A DNA stretch of 7,287 nucleotides. Origin: Methylomonas sp. (GTDB lineage Bacteria; Pseudomonadota; Gammaproteobacteria; Methylococcales; Methylomonadaceae). Positions 1 through 4,956 of the stretch are shown here, one piece after another; position 1 is the first letter of the stretch; each line of letters starts with the position of its first letter. Made by a program: the position numbers and the translations under genes. The stretch covers positions 1-7,287 of the forward strand of contig JAQTYP010000170.1 of assembly GCA_028688235.1 (NCBI GenBank), given 5' to 3'. The notes under the pieces are model-generated. The model was not told the DNA's origin and ran no database searches. It saw nothing but the letters and a program-made list of their open reading frames with translations.

Positions 1-756
1 GAAGCCTGTATCTCCGGATGGGCCATGTTGCAAGCCGAACCGGTGGTAATAGAAGACATCTACGCCGACCGGCGGGTCCCGCACGACGCCTATAGGCCGA
101 CTTTCGTCAAAAGTCTGTGCATGGTGCCGATAGGCTGGGACCAGCCGGTCGGCGCGATAGGTTGTTATTGGGCTAGCGCCCATCTGGCAAACGACGAAGA
201 ATTGGAATTACAGCAGGCCGTGGCCGATACGGTGGCTATAGGCTTGAACAACCTGAATCTTTACCAGGAGATGGCTCAGGCCAGACAGGCGGCTGAAGCC
301 TCCGCCGAGGAGGCTAGAGTTCAGGGGCAAGCCAGAGAGGCCGAACAGTCCGCGGCGCTGGAGGCGCAAATCGAGGCCGGGCGGAAGGCCAAGGAACTGA
401 TGGAAGAAGCGTTCAGAGCCAGCAAGGAAGCCGAAACGGCGCGCGATGCGCTGAAGGAAAGCGAGCGGACTTTCCGTTTGTTGACCGAGCAGATTCCGGC
501 CATCGTTTATCGCGCCCTGTTGAATCATGCGAGCGAAACCATCTATATCAGTCCCAAAGTCGCCGACTTGGGTTACCAACAACAGGAATGGTTGGACACC
601 CCCGGATTGTGGCTGAGTTTATTACATCCGGACGACAAGGAAAGGGTATTGCGGCAGTTGGCCGAATGGAGCGATACCGGTGGACCGCTGTTTCTCGAAT
701 ACCGCTTGCGGGATAAGGCAGGCGTATGCATTACTTCGACGATTTCGGCGACGTGA
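1..756 (+). CDS. Hybrid sensor histidine kinase, N-terminal portion (GAF, coiled coil, first half of PAS); 5' truncated and frameshifted
   Basis: This is the sensory front of a large hybrid histidine kinase. The frame is open from base 1, so the gene starts upstream of the window; the ATG at 25 lies inside the GAF domain and is not the likely start. Codons 1-85 read as the C-terminal part of a GAF domain, with PVVIEDIYADRRVP, then AYRPTFVKSLCMVPIG, and a closing helix LQQAVADTVAIGLNNLNLY. Codons 90-160 are rich in Ala, Glu, Gln, Lys and Arg and look like a signalling coiled coil. From codon 158 (RTFRLLTEQIPAIVYRA) a PAS fold of the PAS_3 kind begins and runs through LLHPDDKERV to LEYRLRDKAG. 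The frame then leaves the PAS domain: codons 242-251 (VCITSTISAT) have no PAS character and end at TGA 754-756. The missing rest of the PAS domain continues in the frame that starts at 723/726. The family and domains are clear; the sensed ligand is unknown. Confidence 0.85.
   Translation, partial: EACISGWAMLQAEPVVIEDIYADRRVPHDAYRPTFVKSLCMVPIGWDQPVGAIGCYWASAHLANDEELELQQAVADTVAIGLNNLNLYQEMAQARQAAEASAEEARVQGQAREAEQSAALEAQIEAGRKAKELMEEAFRASKEAETARDALKESERTFRLLTEQIPAIVYRALLNHASETIYISPKVADLGYQQQEWLDTPGLWLSLLHPDDKERVLRQLAEWSDTGGPLFLEYRLRDKAGVCITSTISAT
717..728 (+). other. Frameshift point in the histidine kinase gene
   Basis: The upstream frame ends its PAS-like reading with K-A-G at GCAGGC (718-723). 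The downstream frame resumes with R-M-H-Y-F at CGT ATG CAT (723-731). One extra base after GGC would restore a continuous PAS sequence, KAG-RMHYFDDFGDV, so the simplest reading is a 1-nt deletion. No slippery heptamer of the X-XXY-YYZ type and no homopolymer is present here, which speaks against programmed -1 frameshifting. A sequencing or assembly error cannot be excluded. Confidence 0.8.
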
Positions 757-3494
757 TTGCGGACGAGCAGGGGCGACCCCTGTATTTGCAGGGCTTGATG
801 CTGGATGTCACCGAGCGTAAGGCCTCGGAAACCGAGTTGGTCAAATTGTCTTTGGCGATGGAACAGAGTCCGGAGAGTATAGTCATTACCGATCTCGATG
901 CCCGCATCGAATATGTCAACGACGCCTTCGTCAGAACCACGGGCTATAGCCGCGAAGAGGCCATGGGACAAAACCCCAGTATGTTGCAATCGGGCCGGAC
1001 GCCCAAGGCCGTTTACGCTGAGATGTGGGAAGCCTTGTCTCGCGGGCAGACCTGGAAGGGGCAGTTAGTCAATAAGCGCAAGGACGGCAGCGAATACGCC
1101 GAATTCGCCAGCCTCAGCCCTGTGCGCCAACGCGACGGCAGTGTGACGCATTATCTGGCGATCAAGGAAGACATTACCGAGAAGCTCGAGTTGGCTCAGG
1201 AGCTGGAGCGACACCGCCATCATCTGGAGGAACTGGTCGAACAACGTACCCAGGAACTGCAGCAGGCCAAGGCGGAGGCTGAAGCCGCCAGCATCGCCAA
1301 GAGCACTTTCCTGGCGAACATGAGCCACGAAATCCGCACGCCGCTGAATGCTATCATCGGTTTTGCTTATTTATTGCAACGTAGCGGGCTCGATGCCGAT
1401 CAGACGGATAAATTGACCAAGCTGACCGATAGCGCCCACCATTTGTTGGCCGTCATCAACGACATCCTGGATTTGTCAAAAATCGAAGCCGGAAAGGTGA
1501 AGGTCGAGGCTATCGATTTCGACCTGGAAAGGGTGTTGTTGAACGCCTGCGCGTGGATCGCACCCAAGGCCCAGGCCAAAGGCCTGGAATTGATCATCGA
1601 TCTCGATCCCGGCTTGAGTGGGGTGTTTAGTGGCGATCCGACCCGTTTGGGGCAAGCCTTGCTGAATTACGTCGGTAACGCGGTCAAATTTACCGAAAAG
1701 GGTTCCATCATCTTGCGCGGGCGAGTCGAGCAGCAGGACGACACGAGTCTATTGGCCCGCATCGAGGTACAGGATACCGGCATAGGCATCAGTCCCGAGC
1801 ATCTGGACAAATTATTCCAATCCTTCGAACAGGCGGACTCTTCGACAACCCGCAAATACGGCGGCACGGGTTTGGGCTTGGCCATTACCCGGCGTCAAGT
1901 CGAGTTGTTGGGGGGGCTGGTTGGGGTCGAAAGCGTGCCGGGGCAAGGCAGTATCTTCTGGTTTACCGTGCGCTTGGGTAAAACCGACGCCGTAGGCAGA
2001 AGGGCTTTGGTCGGCAGTTTGCCAGGGCGTAAGGTGCTGCTGGTCGATGCCGCTTCTGATTCGCGCGACGTTATAGTGCGTATGCTGCATGTATTGGGCA
2101 TGCATTGCCAGATTGTGGAGTCGGTCGCCGCGGCTTTGTCCGCCGTCTCGGCGGCCGATGGCGAGGACGTGCCTTTCGATTGCGCCTTGCTCGACTGGCA
2201 GTCCTCCGCCGAGCTGGTGCAAGGCATGGATGGTTTGCGTTTGCGCCATAAGCCGCCCCGCTTGTTGGTTTTGCGGGCGGATGCGGCGGCCGATCAGTCC
2301 GAGGCCAATCGTCCGGGTTTCGTGGCCGAGCTCGTCAAACCCGTCACCTTGTCGGTTCTGCACGACACATTGGCCGATGTGTTAAAGGGTTACCCGCGCA
2401 GGCTGTCGGCTCCGGCGCCGGCGACATTGGAGGCCGAGCAGGCCTTGTTCTGCCATCATCGAGGATGTCGGGTGTTGTTGGTCGAAGACAATCCCATCAA
2501 TCAGGCCGTTGCGTTGGAACTGTTGACCGAAGTGGGCTTGCGGGTGGACGTGGCGGGCGACGGCAAGGCTGCCGTGGCGATGAGCGAACAAACGCCCTAC
2601 GATTTAATTCTGATGGACCTGCAAATGCCGGTGATGGACGGGCTGGAGGCCACCAAGGCGATACGCGGTCGGGAAGGCGGGCGGCATGTGACCATCCTGG
2701 CGATGACGGCGAATGCTTTCGACGAAGACCGGGCGATTTGCATGGAGGCCGGCATGAACGATTTTATCGGGAAGCCGGTTGATCCGGAAATGTTGTACAC
2801 CGTGTTGTTGAAATGGTTGCCCGAGCAAGGCGGGCTCATGGCCGAGCCGCCCGCGCCTGTGTCAGGCGACTCGGCTTATCCGGCTCAGTCATTGCTGGCT
2901 TTGCAAAACATCCATGGTTTGGATTGCCGACTGGGCATGAAATGTGTCCGGGGCAATGGTGCAAGTTACCTAAGGCTGTTGCGGCAGTTCGCCCTGGATC
3001 ACGCAGGCGATGTCGAGGATCTGTTGGAACGTTATCGCGACGGGAATGTCGATGGCGCCAGGCTTTTGGCTCATACCTTGAAGGGGGTAGCGGCAACCTT
3101 GGGCGCCAATGCCGTTCAAATGGCCGCCGCCGAATTGGAGGCCGCGATCCGCAGCCAAAAAACTCTGGCGGAAGTCGAACGGCTCGCGGCGGGGCTCGAT
3201 GACGATTATCGGCAAACGGCGGTCGCGTTGTTGCAGGTGCTGACGCCTGTGGCTGAGCAGGCCGTTGAGCAGGAGGCCGTGGCGCAATTGGACGCGCTAT
3301 TGGATAGATTGGAATGCTTGCTGGAGCAATGTAATATAGAAGCCAACGGACTGTTCCAGAAAAATGCAGCCTTGTTCACTGCCGGGTTGGGTAAATCCGC
3401 GGGGGAATTGGGGCGGCAAATCGACAATTTCGATTATGAGAAGGCCTTGTCGGTCTTGCGTATGGCTCGGGGCGAATTGACGCGCCACGTGTGA
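726..3494 (+). CDS. Hybrid sensor histidine kinase, main portion (PAS end, PAS, HisKA, HATPase, REC, REC, Hpt)
   Basis: This is the catalytic and phosphorelay part of the same kinase, of BarA/ArcB-like tripartite architecture. Numbering from the ATG at 726, residues 1-32 complete the first PAS domain (GRPLYLQGLMLDVTERK) and 42-152 form a second PAS domain. A coiled coil follows to about 195. The HisKA domain has the autophosphorylated His201 in NMSHEIRTPLNAI. The ATPase domain shows N318 (GNAVKF), D350 (QDTGIGIS) and GTGLGL 380-385. Receiver 1 (about 435-550) keeps D441, D490 and K538 but has Ala where the second acidic residue is usual. Receiver 2 (about 582-698) is canonical: E587/D588, phosphoacceptor D631 and K683. 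The Hpt domain has His783 in AHTLKGVAATLG. No transmembrane segment is visible in the part present. The expected flow is H201 to D631 to H783 and then an unknown response regulator. An SD-like AAGG (715-718) lies before the ATG, so separate initiation is conceivable, but the true gene almost certainly continues from upstream. Confidence 0.9.
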   Translation: MHYFDDFGDVIADEQGRPLYLQGLMLDVTERKASETELVKLSLAMEQSPESIVITDLDARIEYVNDAFVRTTGYSREEAMGQNPSMLQSGRTPKAVYAEMWEALSRGQTWKGQLVNKRKDGSEYAEFASLSPVRQRDGSVTHYLAIKEDITEKLELAQELERHRHHLEELVEQRTQELQQAKAEAEAASIAKSTFLANMSHEIRTPLNAIIGFAYLLQRSGLDADQTDKLTKLTDSAHHLLAVINDILDLSKIEAGKVKVEAIDFDLERVLLNACAWIAPKAQAKGLELIIDLDPGLSGVFSGDPTRLGQALLNYVGNAVKFTEKGSIILRGRVEQQDDTSLLARIEVQDTGIGISPEHLDKLFQSFEQADSSTTRKYGGTGLGLAITRRQVELLGGLVGVESVPGQGSIFWFTVRLGKTDAVGRRALVGSLPGRKVLLVDAASDSRDVIVRMLHVLGMHCQIVESVAAALSAVSAADGEDVPFDCALLDWQSSAELVQGMDGLRLRHKPPRLLVLRADAAADQSEANRPGFVAELVKPVTLSVLHDTLADVLKGYPRRLSAPAPATLEAEQALFCHHRGCRVLLVEDNPINQAVALELLTEVGLRVDVAGDGKAAVAMSEQTPYDLILMDLQMPVMDGLEATKAIRGREGGRHVTILAMTANAFDEDRAICMEAGMNDFIGKPVDPEMLYTVLLKWLPEQGGLMAEPPAPVSGDSAYPAQSLLALQNIHGLDCRLGMKCVRGNGASYLRLLRQFALDHAGDVEDLLERYRDGNVDGARLLAHTLKGVAATLGANAVQMAAAELEAAIRSQKTLAEVERLAAGLDDDYRQTAVALLQVLTPVAEQAVEQEAVAQLDALLDRLECLLEQCNIEANGLFQKNAALFTAGLGKSAGELGRQIDNFDYEKALSVLRMARGELTRHV

Positions 3495-3548
3495 CTGAAA
3501 TCGTTTGCTATCGATGGCTACAGGGAAATTGTTTTAATTATATTCATC

Positions 3549-3578
3549 GGGCCTGGTTTAACACTAGCCCTGTTTTTT
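3549..3578 (+). terminator. Probable Rho-independent terminator after the histidine kinase gene
   Basis: GGGC then TGGT (3549-3557, with one bulged C at 3553) can pair with ACTAGCCC (3563-3570) around a 5-nt loop. The 8 pairs include one G-T wobble. The stem is followed directly by TG and six T residues (3573-3578). It lies 54 bp after the kinase stop codon and just before the repeat element, the right place to end that transcript. The stem is moderate rather than strong. Confidence 0.6.
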
Positions 3579-3585
3579 AATGGAT

Positions 3586-3603
3586 GCAATTCAAACTGAG
3601 GCG
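3586..3603 (+). repeat. Left terminal inverted repeat of the MITE-like element
   Basis: GCAATTCAAACTGAGGCG is the reverse complement of 3933-3950, except for one mismatch at its third base. The inner 15 bp (3589-3603) match perfectly. The two arms are about 330 bp apart, too far for an ordinary terminator or attenuator hairpin. Confidence 0.7.
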
Positions 3604-3697
3604 AAAATTACTTGGGGAGCCAGATGTTTCGTAAAAATGCGAAGCAAAAAACTGCCGAAGGCAGGGTGTTCTCCCCTTATGACGCCCCGAGCATCGC

Positions 3698-3794
3698 CGC
3701 TTTTGTCGAGAACAGCCCGACAGGGGCACGGCAGGGATGCCGCGCGTTTTCCGAGGGGCTGGGAAGCCCCTTCGGAAAACCCTCGACAAAAGCG
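3698..3794. repeat. Multi-branched palindromic structure: 13-bp outer stem enclosing three hairpins
   Basis: The outer arms CGCTTTTGTCGAG (3698-3710) and CTCGACAAAAGCG (3782-3794) are perfectly complementary. Between them are three consecutive hairpins. The first is GCCC/GGGC (3715-3718 with 3724-3727). The second is CGGCA/TGCCG (3729-3733 with 3738-3742). The third is a 15-bp stem with a single bulged T (3746-3760 with 3765-3780). The second and third both have the tetraloop GGGA. As RNA or extruded DNA this would form a four-way-junction-like fold. The pairings are read directly from the sequence; function is unknown. Confidence 0.75.
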
Positions 3795-3837
3795 AGAAGC
3801 GCAGGAATCAGGCGGTATTGGGGCGGCCTTTTCTTTG

Positions 3838-3871
3838 GTTTCTTTCTTTTGGCCGCGCAAAAGAAAGAAAC
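3838..3871. repeat. Perfect 14-bp inverted repeat with 6-nt loop
   Basis: GTTTCTTTCTTTTG (3838-3851) pairs perfectly with CAAAAGAAAGAAAC (3858-3871) around the loop GCCGCG. The arms are a pyrimidine tract and a purine tract. It lies in the 3' part of the MITE-like element. On neither strand is the stem followed by a T tract, so it does not look like a simple intrinsic terminator. Confidence 0.8.
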
Positions 3872-3895
3872 TCGGTTGTCGGGCCGAGACCCGAC
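3871..3895. repeat. Overlapping, mutually exclusive small hairpins
   Basis: CTCGG (3871-3875) can pair with CCGAG (3884-3888). Alternatively GTCGGG (3878-3883) can pair with CCCGAC (3890-3895). The two folds cannot form together. They follow directly after the 14-bp stem, inside the repeat element. Alternative pairing can also arise by chance in GC-rich sequence. Confidence 0.45.
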
Positions 3896-3932
3896 TTTAA
3901 ACCGGCTTCGCGTAGCGTTTCATTTTTTATTG

Positions 3933-3950
3933 CGCCTCAGTTTGAATCGC
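3933..3950 (-). repeat. Right terminal inverted repeat of the MITE-like element
   Basis: CGCCTCAGTTTGAATCGC mirrors the left arm at 3586-3603 (17 of 18 positions). It ends 24 bp before the start codon of the thioredoxin-family gene. The element therefore abuts that gene's ribosome binding region and probably displaced or replaced its original upstream sequence. Confidence 0.7.
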
Positions 3951-3965
3951 ACCCTTTTTTATTAC

Positions 3966-3969
3966 GGAG
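3966..3969 (+). promoter_or_regulatory. Ribosome binding site that fixes the start of the thioredoxin-family gene
   Basis: GGAG within ACGGAGA lies 5 nt before the ATG at 3975. The frame is open much further upstream, through the repeat element to a TTG at 3612, but family homology begins only just after the 3975 ATG. This SD therefore supports the short start. No convincing -35/-10 pair is visible in the 24 bp between the repeat and the gene. Confidence 0.75.
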
Positions 3970-3974
3970 ATAAA

Positions 3975-4544
3975 ATGGCCGCAACCCCGTCCAACATGAT
4001 GCCCTTGGGCACGATAGCACCGGATTTTCGTTTGCCCGATACGGTGACCGGAAAGCTCCTCAGTTTGCATGAACTGAAAGGCGAGCAGGGCACACTCGTG
4101 ATGTTCATCTGCAATCATTGTCCCTACGTGCTGCACGTCAAACAGCAGTTGATCGCGATTGCCCTGCAATACGCGACCTTGGGTATTGCGACGATCGCGA
4201 TCAGTGCCAACGACGTCGAAAGCTATCCGCAAGACGCACCGGACAAGATGCAGGCTTTAATGGCCGACTGGGGTCATCCCTTTGCCGCCTATTTGTACGA
4301 CGAAAGCCAGCAAGTGGCCAAGGCCTACCGGGCCGCCTGTACGCCGGATATTTATTTGTTCGACGCCAATTTGGCCTGTGTCTACCGAGGCCGCTTGGAC
4401 GCTTCCACGCCTAAAAACGACATCGCTGTGACCGGCGAGGATTTGCGCAACGCGCTGGATGCCTTGCTGGCCGGACAGCCTATCGATTCCGAACAAATTC
4501 CCAGCATAGGCTGTAACATCAAATGGAAGGCGGAAAATGTTTGA
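3975..4544 (+). CDS. Thioredoxin family protein (AhpC/TSA-redoxin type, CNHC active site)
   Basis: This is a 189-residue predicted cytoplasmic thiol-disulfide or peroxiredoxin-like protein with no signal peptide. The N-terminus (PLGTIAPDFRLPDTVTGK, residues 10-27) is the usual opening of the AhpC/TSA-redoxin fold. The strand TLVMFICNHCPYV (40-52) carries the candidate redox motif C46-N-H-C49, followed by Pro50. T123-P124 would be the cis-proline loop, next to Cys122. The C-terminus ends in SIGCNIKWK, which I recall as conserved in the proteobacterial and cyanobacterial thioredoxin-family proteins with a CNHCP motif. The start at 3975 is chosen from its GGAG site and because sequence upstream belongs to the repeat element. 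The stop overlaps the next gene by 8 bp, so the two are probably translated together. The fold is confident; substrate and electron donor cannot be read from the sequence. Confidence 0.88.
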   Translation: MAATPSNMMPLGTIAPDFRLPDTVTGKLLSLHELKGEQGTLVMFICNHCPYVLHVKQQLIAIALQYATLGIATIAISANDVESYPQDAPDKMQALMADWGHPFAAYLYDESQQVAKAYRAACTPDIYLFDANLACVYRGRLDASTPKNDIAVTGEDLRNALDALLAGQPIDSEQIPSIGCNIKWKAENV

Positions 4545-4956
4545 GCGGCGTTCGGCGAAGACCTTGATTGCGATCATGGCATTGTGTTGGCTGAACGCCT
4601 GTTCGAATGCAAGGCCGGCGGCTGGGCTCGACGCGCCTAGGCTGCATCACGTCGCCGTGGTCTGGCTGAAGGCGGCGGGAGACGAAGCGCTTAGAAGGCA
4701 ATATGTAGAAGCCAGTCTGAGCCTGGCGCATTTACCCGGCATCGTCTCCTACTCCGCCGGCACGCCGGCCGAGGTCAGGCGCAGCCGTGCCAACGCGGCA
4801 GTGGACGAGTCCTACGATGTGGCGATATCGGCGGTATTCGAAAACAGTGAGGCTTACCAGGCATTTTTACAGCATCCGGATTACGTCAAGCTGGCTCAGC
4901 AAGTTTTGCGGCCGTTAGTGGATAGATACAAGGTTTACGACTTCGCCGCGCCTTAG
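4537..4956 (+). CDS. Predicted lipoprotein with a Dabb (stress-responsive alpha/beta barrel) domain
   Basis: This is a 139-residue protein with a lipoprotein signal: positively charged start (MFERRSAK), hydrophobic stretch, and lipobox L19-N-A-C22. The residue after the acylated Cys is Ser rather than Asp, which under the enterobacterial Lol rule predicts the outer membrane. Residues from about 36 form a Dabb domain (Pfam Dabb family): LHHVAVVWLK at the start, HLPGIVSYSAGTP, YDVAISAVFENSEAYQAFLQHPDYV and a closing PLVDRYKVYDF. Dabb proteins are small ferredoxin-like-fold barrels, usually dimeric; most have no assigned reaction. The ATG at 4537 sits 6 nt after GGAAGG (4525-4530), inside the end of the thioredoxin-family gene, which indicates translational coupling. 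Its TAG overlaps the stop of the convergent gene on the other strand. An exported lipid-anchored Dabb protein is less usual than the common cytoplasmic form. Confidence 0.85.
   Translation: MFERRSAKTLIAIMALCWLNACSNARPAAGLDAPRLHHVAVVWLKAAGDEALRRQYVEASLSLAHLPGIVSYSAGTPAEVRRSRANAAVDESYDVAISAVFENSEAYQAFLQHPDYVKLAQQVLRPLVDRYKVYDFAAP

Larger units (their letters stand above)
3586..3950. mobile_element. MITE-like non-coding repeat element with terminal inverted repeats and dense secondary structure
   Basis: This 365-bp stretch fills most of the 480-bp gap between the kinase and thioredoxin-family genes. Its ends are 18-bp inverted repeats with one mismatch (3586-3603 and 3933-3950). The interior contains several strong hairpins (see 3698-3794 and 3838-3871), plus smaller ones such as CTGCC-GAA-GGCAG (3652-3664). 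Several frames are open across it, but the translations have no recognisable domain. One frame reads FFLLAAQKKET, a type of string that I recall from spurious short proteins annotated over dispersed intergenic repeats in proteobacteria. There is no transposase, so if mobile it would depend on one elsewhere. A clean target-site duplication is not visible: the flanks share only a loose CCC plus six T residues. Copy number cannot be judged from one window. Confidence 0.55.

Noticed and set aside
711..730. Programmed -1 ribosomal frameshift in the kinase gene
   Set aside because: No slippery heptamer or clear downstream pseudoknot is visible. A one-base deletion or sequence error explains the break more simply.
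1812..2363. 183-codon open frame on the minus strand
   Set aside because: It lies wholly inside the kinase receiver and ATPase coding region, has no recognisable domain, and is a shadow typical of GC-rich genes.
3501..3546. Sigma-70 promoter in the AT-rich stretch after the kinase gene
   Set aside because: TTGCTA and the TTTAAT/TATATT candidates are not at an acceptable spacing, so no pair could be supported.
3698..3794. tRNA-like gene, from the cloverleaf-like pairing
   Set aside because: The closing stem is 13 bp, there is no T-loop (TTCGA) or anticodon-arm geometry, and the arms do not have tRNA sizes.
3612..3974. N-terminal extension of the thioredoxin-family protein from a TTG start
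   Set aside because: The extension lies in the structured repeat, has no domain similarity that I can see, and lacks a good SD. The ATG at 3975 has GGAG at proper spacing and starts where family similarity starts.
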